Source: Tannerella sp.
GTDB lineage: Bacteria; Bacteroidota; Bacteroidia; Bacteroidales; Tannerellaceae
Length of the DNA: 6,082 nucleotides
Reading direction: 5' to 3'
Assembly: GCA_031263835.1 (NCBI GenBank)
Contig: JAISEZ010000189.1
Coordinates: forward strand, 1 to 6,082
This document shows positions 1-6,027 of this stretch, one piece after another. The notes beneath the pieces are model-generated. The model was not told the DNA's origin, made no database searches, and worked only from the letters and a program-made list of their open reading frames with translations. The number at the start of each line of letters is the position of its first letter. Position 1 is the first letter of the stretch. The translations under genes and the position numbers were made by a program.

Positions 1-86
1 ATGTGCGGCAGTCCTGCACTCCCCTTCAAACAACAAAATTCCTGCTTCGGGACCGGGCAGAACAATTACATCTAAAAAACAAAAAC

Positions 87-167
87 ATGAAGAAGAAAAC
101 AATTTCAAGAATGGCAAGCCTGTTGATCGGGCTGTCGTTTATGTGCCTCACATTGACGGGGCAAACA
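87..167 (+). other. Signal peptide of the repeat protein
   Basis: Residues 1-27 have the basic n-region MKKKTISRM, a hydrophobic core from ASLLIGL to CLTLTG, and small residues before QTAV. Cleavage could fall after TG (before Gln, common in Bacteroidetes) or after QTA. The cysteine in the core is followed by LTLTG and does not sit in a convincing lipobox, so a type I signal peptide is favoured. Confidence 0.75.
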
Positions 168-1649
168 GCAGTAAGGAATGAAGCTCAGGCCGTCAGGCCG
201 TTTGAAGAAACGCGGCCGGGAAAGGCGGAGCTTCGGGAACCCGGCGAAAGGCCGGCATCCGGTAACGTGCAATTGAGAGCGGATGCGCGGGCATGGCCGG
301 ACAGTACGGTAACGTTTTCGGCCGCAGGCGAACGGCAAGGCAAAGCCGTGGATACCTACGACGCCGCCGGAAACCAAACATTATACGAATACTACACATG
401 GGAAGGCGACGCGTGGATTAATTCATCTAAAGCCGTGTATGCGTACGACGACGCCGGACATCAGACATTATACGAATACTACAGCTGGGAAGATGGCACG
501 TGGGTTAATTCATCTAAAACCGCGTATACGTACGATGCTGACGGACATCAGACATCATACGAATCCTACAGGTGGGAGAACGATCAGTGGACAGGAAATT
601 CTAAATCTACGTATGCCTATGACAGCAAAGGGGTGCAAATCTTATGGGGGCAATATAACTGGGTGAATAATACCTGGGTGAAATCCCGCGAAGAACATTA
701 TGACCGGAAAACCGCCGATTCCAAAGTCTATATAGATGTCAGCGTATATTACAATGAGGATGGCAGCAGATGGGGGAATGCACTTTTCGTAACAGGAAGC
801 GGACTTAATTGGACATGGATTAAAAGAGAAGAACAAAAGATGGAATATAAAGCCACCTACGATACAAACGGTAACTTGACGCGGGTGGAGACTACCGCTC
901 TGGAAAATGGGAAAAGAGTTCCGCTGGAGAGATATGTGCTTAAATACAGCAACAATAATCCTGTTTCCATTGAAGTGTACCGTTATAACGGAAATGACAT
1001 CGGTCAAATGACCTATAAAGCAACCAACACGTATGATGCAGAGGGCAATCTCACGCTGTCCGAAGCGTATTCATGGGAAGGGGACCCTGCGAAATGGGTT
1101 GGGTTAAACAGGCAGGTCAGCACGTATGACGCAAACGGAAAGGAATTATCCTCTGAATATTATAACTGGGATACTTCAGCCGGCGGCTGGATTGGGAGCA
1201 GTAAATCCGCCTCCACGTATGACGCGAACGGGAGAGAATTATCCTGGGAATATTACCGCTGGGATACTTCGTCCGGCGCCTGGAAAGGGAACAGCAAATA
1301 TACTTACGAAGAAAGAGACGAATATGGCGACATCATTCTCAGCAGGGACTGGTCATGGGAAAACAGCGGCTGGGAATGGGAAAGTTATACCGTTTACTAT
1401 CCCGGCGGCTACGATCCCGTCGGTACGGAACGCATCGGCGGCGCCGAACCGTCCGTATACGTTCACGGCGGCATGCTCCATCTCCGGACCGTCGGCGCCG
1501 AACGGATAAGCGTCTATATCCCCAACGGTGCGAAGGTTTACGAAAGCACGGTTCCGGCGGGCACGACCACCGTCTCCGCCGAACGCCTGCCGAAGGGCGT
1601 ACTGATTGTCCGGGGCAGCAGCGGCTGGGTGAAGAAGGTGGTGAAATAA
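87..1649 (+). CDS. Secreted YD-type tandem-repeat protein with T9SS-like C-terminal sorting domain
   Basis: 520 residues, function unknown. The frame is open from base 3, but ATG at 87 is chosen because it gives a clear signal peptide (MKKK, then hydrophobic ASLLIGLSFMCLTLTG, likely cleavage near residues 24-28) behind an A-rich leader typical of Bacteroidetes. Residues about 28-90 are a polar linker. Residues 91-438 are about eleven repeats of mostly 29-31 residues with the pattern YDxxGxxxxxExYxWxxxxWxxxSKxxxT. Residues 439-456 link to a C-terminal beta-rich domain (about 457-520) with ISVYIPNG, LPKGVLIVRG and the basic end VKKVVK, resembling type A T9SS sorting domains. Inference: it is exported by Sec, then secreted or anchored at the surface by T9SS, where the repeats form an aromatic-rich beta structure that may bind glycan or host ligands. 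No catalytic motif is visible. The gene converges with the minus-strand genes. The repeats and tail are clear; the role is not. Confidence 0.88.
   Translation: MKKKTISRMASLLIGLSFMCLTLTGQTAVRNEAQAVRPFEETRPGKAELREPGERPASGNVQLRADARAWPDSTVTFSAAGERQGKAVDTYDAAGNQTLYEYYTWEGDAWINSSKAVYAYDDAGHQTLYEYYSWEDGTWVNSSKTAYTYDADGHQTSYESYRWENDQWTGNSKSTYAYDSKGVQILWGQYNWVNNTWVKSREEHYDRKTADSKVYIDVSVYYNEDGSRWGNALFVTGSGLNWTWIKREEQKMEYKATYDTNGNLTRVETTALENGKRVPLERYVLKYSNNNPVSIEVYRYNGNDIGQMTYKATNTYDAEGNLTLSEAYSWEGDPAKWVGLNRQVSTYDANGKELSSEYYNWDTSAGGWIGSSKSASTYDANGRELSWEYYRWDTSSGAWKGNSKYTYEERDEYGDIILSRDWSWENSGWEWESYTVYYPGGYDPVGTERIGGAEPSVYVHGGMLHLRTVGAERISVYIPNGAKVYESTVPAGTTTVSAERLPKGVLIVRGSSGWVKKVVK
357..1400 (+). repeat. 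Intragenic tandem repeat array (about 11 YD-type units)
   Basis: Units start at a Tyr codon (usually Tyr-Asp) at 357, 444, 531, 618, 699, 858, 945, 1032, 1125, 1218 and 1305. Their lengths are 29, 29, 29, 27, 53, 29, 29, 31, 31, 29 and about 32 residues. The 87-base and 93-base periods stay in frame. Units 1-3 resemble each other most, sharing ATTATACGAATACTACA (units 1 and 2) and TTAATTCATCTAAA at DNA level. Units 9-10 share GAATTATCCT and CTGGGATACTTC. The middle units (699-1031) are degenerate and have lost most of the Trp residues. This suggests an old array with separate local duplications at both ends. Confidence 0.88.
1455..1646 (+). other. T9SS type A-like C-terminal sorting domain
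   Basis: Residues 457-520 read as a small beta-sandwich: VYVHGGMLHL, then ERISVYIPNGAKVYE, an AGTTTVSAERLPKG turn and IVRG, ending in VKKVVK. The order of a 'VYxxNGxxV' strand, 'LPKGxxIVR' and a basic C-terminus is the usual layout of Por/T9SS sorting domains, which are removed at the outer membrane. This was assigned by pattern only, and the T9SS machinery is not in the window. Confidence 0.7.
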
Positions 1650-1678
1650 ACGCCCGAACATCTTCCCGGCGTTCAACA

Positions 1679-1764
1679 GGCACGCAGATGACGCAGATTT
1701 AAGAGATAAACGCAGACAGGAAACTATCTGCGTTTATCTTTTCTATCTGCGTCATCTGCGTGCC
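1679..1764. repeat. Long imperfect palindrome made of ACGCAGAT/ATCTGCGT iterations
   Basis: Bases 1679-1698 are perfectly complementary to 1745-1764 (20 bp). After a 2-by-2 internal mismatch, the pairing continues with 1701-1703/1740-1742 (one G-U) and a perfect 13 bp, 1704-1716/1727-1739, closing a 10-base loop. The octamer ACGCAGAT occurs at 1682 and 1691 (9-base period), with a near copy at 1710. Its complement ATCTGCGT occurs at 1726, 1745 and 1754. It lies between two convergent transcription units, 30 bases after the stop of the repeat-protein gene. It could be a REP/MITE-like dispersed palindrome, and may also end or stabilise the + transcript, although no T-tract follows it. Structure certain, class inferred. 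Confidence 0.85.
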
Positions 1765-1792
1765 AATTCGCTGTTTTATACTGCGGAATCAT

Positions 1793-1832
1793 AAAAAAAA
1801 CCCTGACAGGGTATTGAATCCTGTCAGGGTTT
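1793..1832 (-). terminator. Intrinsic terminator of the minus-strand small-protein operon
   Basis: A perfect 13-bp stem pairs 1798-1810 with 1820-1832 (core CCCTGACAGG / CCTGTCAGGG) around a 9-base loop. Read on the minus strand, the stem runs into eight T residues (A-run at 1793-1800), the classic arrangement. Read on the plus strand only TTT follows, so it is mainly a minus-strand terminator, perhaps weakly bidirectional for the convergent repeat-protein gene. It lies about 60 bases after the stop at 1891. Confidence 0.88.
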
Positions 1833-1842
1833 GGCGATGTTT

Positions 1843-1866
1843 GCATTTTCCGTCAAGCGGAAAAGC
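1843..1866. other. Minor hairpin between the small-protein gene and its terminator
   Basis: TTTTCCG at 1846-1852 pairs with CGGAAAA at 1858-1864 around a 5-base loop; the outer GC pairs extend it across a bulged A1845. A second 7-bp stem (1884-1890/1898-1904) overlaps the stop codon at 1891. Both could protect the 3' end of the minus-strand transcript. No function can be assigned from sequence alone. Confidence 0.4.
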
Positions 1867-1890
1867 CATCCGCAAGTTCGGGCGCCGGCA

Positions 1891-2091
1891 TCACGATTGC
1901 CGGCTGGCCAGGATACGGCAGACAAGCAACGCAACAGACAGTATGGCTAATATGATCATAATAGCCGTTTTGTGTGTTGCATTGGAAAATTCGCTCGTTC
2001 CTATTAAAACCAATGAAATGACAGATAACATCAGCGATGCATCCACCAGATCTTTATTTATTTTCACGATCTTCTCTATTTTTGTATTCAT
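1891..2091 (-). CDS. Small two-helix membrane protein, second of a coupled pair
   Basis: 66 residues, family not recognised. There is a charged N-terminus (MNTKIEKIVKINKD), a hydrophobic helix at about residues 17-33, a short polar turn containing FSNATHKT, a second helix at about 43-61, and a basic tail (RILASRQS). Its ATG overlaps the stop of the upstream gene as ATGA (2088-2091). A strong AAGGAGG (2102-2096 on the minus strand) lies 4 bases before the start, inside the upstream gene, so translational coupling is likely. The turn and second helix resemble the upstream protein (SN...K.AI in both), suggesting diverged paralogues. The gene is the last before the terminator at 1793-1832. It acts in the membrane; possibilities include an accessory, holin-like, toxin or immunity protein, and none is supported over the others. 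Confidence 0.75.
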   Translation of the reverse strand: MNTKIEKIVKINKDLVDASLMLSVISLVLIGTSEFSNATHKTAIMIILAILSVALLVCRILASRQS

Positions 2092-2294
2092 ATATCCTCC
2101 TTATTCGTATTCTCCTGCGACGAACTGCCTAACGATTTCATAATCCCGAACAGGCCGATGCAGATTGTAACCAGTACAATGGCAACCTTCAGGTAATCAT
2201 TTGAAATTATATCGCCGCACGCCAGTACACATCCCGCAACAATCAGCAGGATATACAAAATCTTCAAGAGTCTGTTTTTTTGTTTTGCTTCCAT
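2088..2294 (-). CDS. Small two-helix membrane protein, first of a coupled pair
   Basis: 68 residues, family not recognised. There is a basic N-terminus (MEAKQKNRLLK), helix 1 at about residues 10-27 (ILYILLIVAGCVLACG), a polar turn (DIISNDYLK), helix 2 at about 36-53 (VAIVLVTICIGLFGIM) and a polar acidic tail (SSSQENTNKEDI). Start ATG at 2294 follows AGATAAAG, a weak leader. It overlaps the next gene by 4 bases (ATGA). The 138 bases upstream have no clear terminator for the preceding 136-residue gene, but contain an inverted repeat that may regulate this pair. The pattern of positive N-terminus, hairpin of two helices and soluble tail is clear; the function is not. Confidence 0.75.
   Translation of the reverse strand: MEAKQKNRLLKILYILLIVAGCVLACGDIISNDYLKVAIVLVTICIGLFGIMKSLGSSSQENTNKEDI
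2096..2102 (-). promoter_or_regulatory. Strong Shine-Dalgarno (AAGGAGG) inside the upstream small gene
   Basis: AAGGAGG on the minus strand, four bases before the ATG at 2091, encodes the last Lys-Glu of the upstream protein. The other genes here have A-rich or weak leaders, as is usual for Bacteroidetes, so this perfect site stands out. It supports reinitiation or coupled translation at the ATGA overlap. Confidence 0.7.
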
Positions 2295-2319
2295 CTTTAT
2301 CTGATTTTAAATATAACTG

Positions 2320-2391
2320 ATTCACAACGCATGTATTCACTCACATGCGTCCTCTTACATAAATATTCACGCATCACGCGGACAGATTCAC
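2320..2391. promoter_or_regulatory. Inverted repeat embedded in ATTCAC iterations upstream of the small membrane genes
   Basis: ACGCATGT (2327-2334) and ACATGCGT (2343-2350) form a perfect 8-bp inverted repeat with an 8-base spacer. ATTCAC (GTGAAT on the minus strand) occurs four times, at 2320, 2335, 2365 and 2386. The block lies 26-97 bases before the start of the 68-residue protein. It resembles an operator region, or a hairpin in the leader or intercistronic RNA. There is no T-tract, so it is not an obvious terminator. No convincing TAnnTTTG Bacteroidetes -7 box was found; TATATTTA at 2315-2308 (minus) is the nearest and sits very close to the ATG. Confidence 0.4.
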
Positions 2392-2432
2392 TCCGGAATC
2401 TTTCGCATGACGGCGCCGGGGGTAGCCCAAAA

Positions 2433-2843
2433 TCAAATAAGAAGTTTCCGCAGGGTGAACAGGTAGTATCCCCTGCGGCAAAGAAGCGTATAATAATTAA
2501 TGATTTGACATTCGGAAATAATCTCACTCACTTTCCGGAGCCGGTTTTCACCCTTGAGGCGAAATTGCTGCAATACTTTTTCCAGCCCCCGCAACGTGCG
2601 TTTGTTTGCGGTGTGACGAACCCACTGACCGGAAGTTTGCCGCGGAAGAACGCAGGTGCGCTCTTTCAGTTCGTTGCTCAGCACGGTCAGTCTTTGCTCC
2701 GCGTCTGTCGGGGCTTTCTGACCGGTCAGGGATGCAGTGGCGGCCACGGGTCGGACACAGGGGCGACTGTTTTCCCGCTTAATCTGCAAGTCGAGAAACA
2801 ATACCCCCAGGAACAACACGCAGGCAAACAACCACCTCTGCAT
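2433..2843 (-). CDS. Hypothetical basic protein with N-terminal membrane or signal segment
   Basis: 136 residues. The N-terminus (MQRWLFACVLFLGVLFLDLQ) is a signal peptide or single anchor. The rest is basic and probably helical, with heptad-like stretches around residues 45-60 (AEQRLTVLSNELKER) and 80-105 (RTLRGLEKVLQQFRLKGENRLRKVSE), and an aromatic, basic end (YYTLLCRRGYYLFTLRKLLI). The ending recalls short Bacteroidales hypothetical proteins that finish with a similar 'CRxGYxxxxLRxxII' pattern, but this is from memory and unverified. ATG at 2843 follows an A8 run and TAGGTG, 32 bases after the rhamnosidase stop, so cotranscription is plausible. An opposite-strand frame over the same region is longer but has no signal, domain or plausible leader, so this strand is preferred. 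No function assigned. Confidence 0.65.
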   Translation of the reverse strand: MQRWLFACVLFLGVLFLDLQIKRENSRPCVRPVAATASLTGQKAPTDAEQRLTVLSNELKERTCVLPRQTSGQWVRHTANKRTLRGLEKVLQQFRLKGENRLRKVSEIISECQIINYYTLLCRRGYYLFTLRKLLI

Positions 2844-2875
2844 ACACCTATTTTTTTTCAGCAGTTAAACACAAA

Positions 2876-5800
2876 TCAATACGAAAACGCCTGAATCTCT
2901 ACCGGGCCGAGCAGTCCGGACGACTGCAGGCGGGAATCGGCCTTCCACGGATTCACGCTGACCCACGTTTTCCGTTCCTTTTCCGGTAACTGCTGGTCGC
3001 CAATCAGACGGTTCATCCAGTTGTTGACCACTTCGACCTCCAGCGAATTTTCGCCCTCTTTCAGGACACCGGTCACATTGACCCGGTACGGCACGGTCCA
3101 TACGCCCCCTACCGGCTGTCCGTTCAGTTTCACTTTTGCCATGACCATCACCTTCCCCAGGTCAATGTAATACGTCTTCCTGCCGGGCAAAGTTTCCAGC
3201 GTGAAATTCGTGCGATAGGTGGCCGTACCGGAAAAATACCGGATATGCGTGTCGGTTGACGTTGACCAGTCTTCCGGCGTTGAAAAAACCGCCGGTTCCT
3301 CCGGGCCGCGTTTTCCTTCTTCGAACGTCACCTGCCACGGCGTCGCGAGGGTCTGCAGCACGTCCTTTTCCGGGAAATTCTCCCCGGCGGCAGAGGAAGA
3401 CGGGCCTTTCGCGCGGAATATCACAAATCCGCTTTCATTGGGTTGCAGTTCGAGCGGCAGGGACGTCGTCGCCCCGGTCGAACGGTACGACGGCAGCCGG
3501 CGTATTTCGCCCGTCGCCGGATTCCACCATTCCGGCGCTTTTCCGCTCACGCGAAATTCCGGACGGAAGGTCACCGTCCGGTCGCTCTGATTGGATACAA
3601 AATAAATCTCTCCCTCCGGCAGTGTCCGGTGGATAAACAGAATCGGGCTGTCGTCCGCCAGCGTGAAATCCGGCAATACCTGCAGGACGGCAAACGCATC
3701 GGCGACGGACTGACCGTCGGCAAACACCCTGCCTTTTCCGACCGTGCGGACTTTCTCATCTCCCGCGCCCCACAGCCCGTCAGCCAGCGACGCCACTTCC
3801 GCGTCCACCTGCGGATAACCGGCCAGACCGGGCGACTGCTTCGGCGCCGGCCCGAGGATGGCCAGTCCGTCATGAACCAGCTCGCTGATTTTGCGCAGCA
3901 CCTCCGGACGCATCGCCGTCAGGGGCGGCAAAACAAGCAGCGAATACTGCATGCCGTCGGACAGGGTCAGCTTGCCGTCCCTGACCGAGGCGCGCGTCAG
4001 CAATACTTCCGCATTCATGTAGTCAAACGAATAGCCTTTCGGCAGTTCCGGCGTGCAGACGCCGGTCATCTTGGGCGCATCCTCGCCGATGAAGTAGGCC
4101 GCGTCCGCCGCATACAGGCCCTGCTGCAGCATGAAGTTGCAGCGCCGCAGGTAGCCGGTGAACAGGTCCATCTGGCTAAACCATGTATTTTTGCGGTTAA
4201 ACTCATTGCCGAACCATGCCGCCATACCCGGATTGCGGTCTTCGTAGGCCTGCTGGATATACACGTGCAGCAGCGAAGCGTTGATGCCTTCGGTGAAAAA
4301 CCGGTCAACCCGCTGTTTCATGGTGGCGGGATAGCGGCTGAAAACAGGGCCGCCGCTCGTACACGATTCCGCCCATACCTTCCGTTTACCGTAGATGTGT
4401 CCGCAGGACGAGGCCGCGCGGTTCTCGATGTCGCCCAGCGAACCTTCGCTCCAGAATTCGCCGCCAATCTCGTCGGACTGTCCGCCGTACTGCAGAAATT
4501 CACCGGGGAATCCCCAGTGGCCATAGTTTTCGAGCCACGTCGTCAAGCCGTGCCGGTTGCTGATTTCACGCAGTCCGCCGACATATTCATACGAGACGCG
4601 GTCGGCCACCAGCCGGCGCAAGTCCCAGAGGAAACGGTCGGAACGGTCGGGGTCTCCCACTACGACGCCGTTCAGCGCGGGCAGCCAGGGAACAGGGTCG
4701 TATCCGTAGGCGGCCTTAAAATGTTCAATCATCCCGTCCGTCCAGTTCTGTCCGCCGGTTTCGTAGCTGTCTTCCACGATTACTTTGAAACTTGTACGGT
4801 CTTCGGCCGGAATCCGGCGCAGTATCTCGCCGATAAATGCATCGAAATGTGTGGCTACGTGCTGCCTGCTCATCTTGTCGATTTCCAGTCCGGTGCCTTC
4901 GGGAGAAGCCGGGGCGTTCGTTACGCCGGTGGAAAGCATCGCCGTCCGCGAGACCATCCAGTTGCCTTCCGGCGCATCCCATTCCAGCACGCCGTCCGAT
5001 ACCTTTGCCGTCAGGTCAATGACCTGTTCGGGCGCCACGCACAATGCCGCAGGTACTTCGGGCTGTGCTTCCCACAGGTAAGTATCCCACATGGGCAGCG
5101 GCGTCTGAAACATTTTCGCCAGCGTTTTTTCCGCATAGCGTTCCACCCCTGGCTGCGACGAAAGCGTTATGCCGGCATCGCCGCCGCCGGCTTCGCTCAT
5201 GACAAGCCGGAAGGAAGCCGCCTGCGTTTCGGGCAGCGAGATGACAATCGGCGCGTAGGGGATGAATCCCACATTCAGCGACGCATTGCTGCGGTCGATA
5301 TGGATTTTCTTCAGCAAACGGTAGCCGTCGCCATCCCTGACAAAAAGTTCCGCATCCGTCCTGACAGGCGTCTGCGCCGTATAAATAAAAGTGCGGATGG
5401 GGGCCGGCTGCGACAGCGTCATATCGACCGTCAACGCCTCGCCCGCCTTTTTCCGTATATCCCATGTCTTCTGCACGAAATCGCCCGGCGCCGGCCAGGC
5501 AATCACCCGGACGTCCTGCGCGTCCTTTCCCGGCGCCGGCAGGGTTATCCGCACAGGCCCGCCGCCCTTCACCGCCACGTCCGTCGATGCCAGGTAGCGC
5601 ATGCTTTCGCCGGGTTTTACCCACGGCCCGCCGGACTGACTCCAGCCGGGACTGTTGAACATGCCGATTTCGATGTCCAGTTCGGACGCTTTTTTCAAGG
5701 CGGCGTGTGTCACTTCCCACCATTCCGGCGACAGTAACCTGATATTACCGGAAGGAATGTCGGAGAGACCGATGTTGCCGATAAATGCGCGGGTAATTCC

Positions 5801-6022
5801 TGCTGTTTTCATGGCTTCCAAATCGCGCACAACGGCTTCTTTGGAAATATTGTCGGAAATCCAGTACCAGTAACATCCAATCCGTACACTGTCGGGCACC
5901 GAGCGAAACCCTTCTTCCACCGTCCGGAACGCGGCGCTTTCCTCCGCGCGATTTTCCGCGCATGACAGCGCTAAAATACAACAAACGAATCCTGTAAAAG
6001 GAACTAATATACACTTTTTCAT
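2876..6022 (-). CDS. GH106 family alpha-L-rhamnosidase-like lipoprotein
   Basis: 1048 residues, full length for GH106, whose known members release alpha-L-rhamnose from glycans such as rhamnogalacturonans. ATG at 6022 gives a lipoprotein signal with a relaxed lipobox (LALSC, Cys21) followed by acidic AENRAEE, suggesting outer-membrane attachment. The N-terminal part of the family barrel shows YWYWISDNISKE (51-62), AGITRAFIG (74-82) and FNSPGWSQSGGPW (122-134). The core holds VEDSYETGGQNWT (416-428), with Glu421 the likely acid, then LENYGHWG (497-504), GGEFW (520-524) and WAESCTS (550-556), which supply Glu498, Glu522 and Glu552 as further active-site candidates. Residues about 700-870 continue into beta-sandwich sequence including EWWNPATGEIRRL. 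Residues 890-1045 form a GH2-like sugar-binding fold (FSGTATYRTNF, LNGQPVGGVW, SSGLLGPVEI). No SusC/D is seen nearby. Exact substrate cannot be read from the sequence. Confidence 0.9.
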   Translation of the reverse strand: MKKCILVPFTGFVCCILALSCAENRAEESAAFRTVEEGFRSVPDSVRIGCYWYWISDNISKEAVVRDLEAMKTAGITRAFIGNIGLSDIPSGNIRLLSPEWWEVTHAALKKASELDIEIGMFNSPGWSQSGGPWVKPGESMRYLASTDVAVKGGGPVRITLPAPGKDAQDVRVIAWPAPGDFVQKTWDIRKKAGEALTVDMTLSQPAPIRTFIYTAQTPVRTDAELFVRDGDGYRLLKKIHIDRSNASLNVGFIPYAPIVISLPETQAASFRLVMSEAGGGDAGITLSSQPGVERYAEKTLAKMFQTPLPMWDTYLWEAQPEVPAALCVAPEQVIDLTAKVSDGVLEWDAPEGNWMVSRTAMLSTGVTNAPASPEGTGLEIDKMSRQHVATHFDAFIGEILRRIPAEDRTSFKVIVEDSYETGGQNWTDGMIEHFKAAYGYDPVPWLPALNGVVVGDPDRSDRFLWDLRRLVADRVSYEYVGGLREISNRHGLTTWLENYGHWGFPGEFLQYGGQSDEIGGEFWSEGSLGDIENRAASSCGHIYGKRKVWAESCTSGGPVFSRYPATMKQRVDRFFTEGINASLLHVYIQQAYEDRNPGMAAWFGNEFNRKNTWFSQMDLFTGYLRRCNFMLQQGLYAADAAYFIGEDAPKMTGVCTPELPKGYSFDYMNAEVLLTRASVRDGKLTLSDGMQYSLLVLPPLTAMRPEVLRKISELVHDGLAILGPAPKQSPGLAGYPQVDAEVASLADGLWGAGDEKVRTVGKGRVFADGQSVADAFAVLQVLPDFTLADDSPILFIHRTLPEGEIYFVSNQSDRTVTFRPEFRVSGKAPEWWNPATGEIRRLPSYRSTGATTSLPLELQPNESGFVIFRAKGPSSSAAGENFPEKDVLQTLATPWQVTFEEGKRGPEEPAVFSTPEDWSTSTDTHIRYFSGTATYRTNFTLETLPGRKTYYIDLGKVMVMAKVKLNGQPVGGVWTVPYRVNVTGVLKEGENSLEVEVVNNWMNRLIGDQQLPEKERKTWVSVNPWKADSRLQSSGLLGPVEIQAFSY
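5960..6022 (-). other. Lipoprotein signal peptide of the GH106 enzyme
   Basis: Residues 1-21 are MKK, then a hydrophobic stretch (CILVPFTGFVCCILALS), then Cys21. The lipobox ALSC is not canonical at -3, but relaxed boxes are normal in Bacteroidetes. Glu at +2 to +7 after the Cys (AENRAEE) gives a negative patch, which in this phylum can favour surface export, though it is not a textbook export signal. Confidence 0.7.
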
Positions 6023-6027
6023 AAGTC

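Noticed and set aside
1..75. 24-codon frame (ATG at 1, stop at 73-75) possibly the tail of an upstream gene
   Set aside because: Too short to judge at the window edge; it could be the 3' end of a preceding gene, but nothing in the residues supports this.
3..86. Upstream extension of the repeat-protein gene from GTG at 3
   Set aside because: The extension would bury the signal peptide that starts at 87; its residues look non-coding and the A-rich leader just before 87 fits initiation there.
1679..1764. CRISPR array or tRNA-like structure at the octamer repeats
   Set aside because: The repeats are 8-9 bases, arranged as one palindrome without unique spacers, and there is no cloverleaf or CCA-proximal pattern.
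2297..2527. 76-residue minus-strand frame
   Set aside because: It overlaps the end of the 136-residue gene in another frame, with no coherent features; it probably only reflects the AT-rich spacer.
2280..2894. 204-residue plus-strand protein
   Set aside because: It overlaps the 136-residue minus-strand gene and the start of the small membrane gene, has no signal or domain pattern, and its start lacks a plausible leader. The minus-strand frame has a hydrophobic N-terminus and operon spacing.
3443..5737. 764-residue plus-strand protein
   Set aside because: It lies fully antisense to a well-supported GH106 gene, has biased Arg/His/Gln-rich composition and no recognisable domain or leader; treated as a codon-bias shadow.
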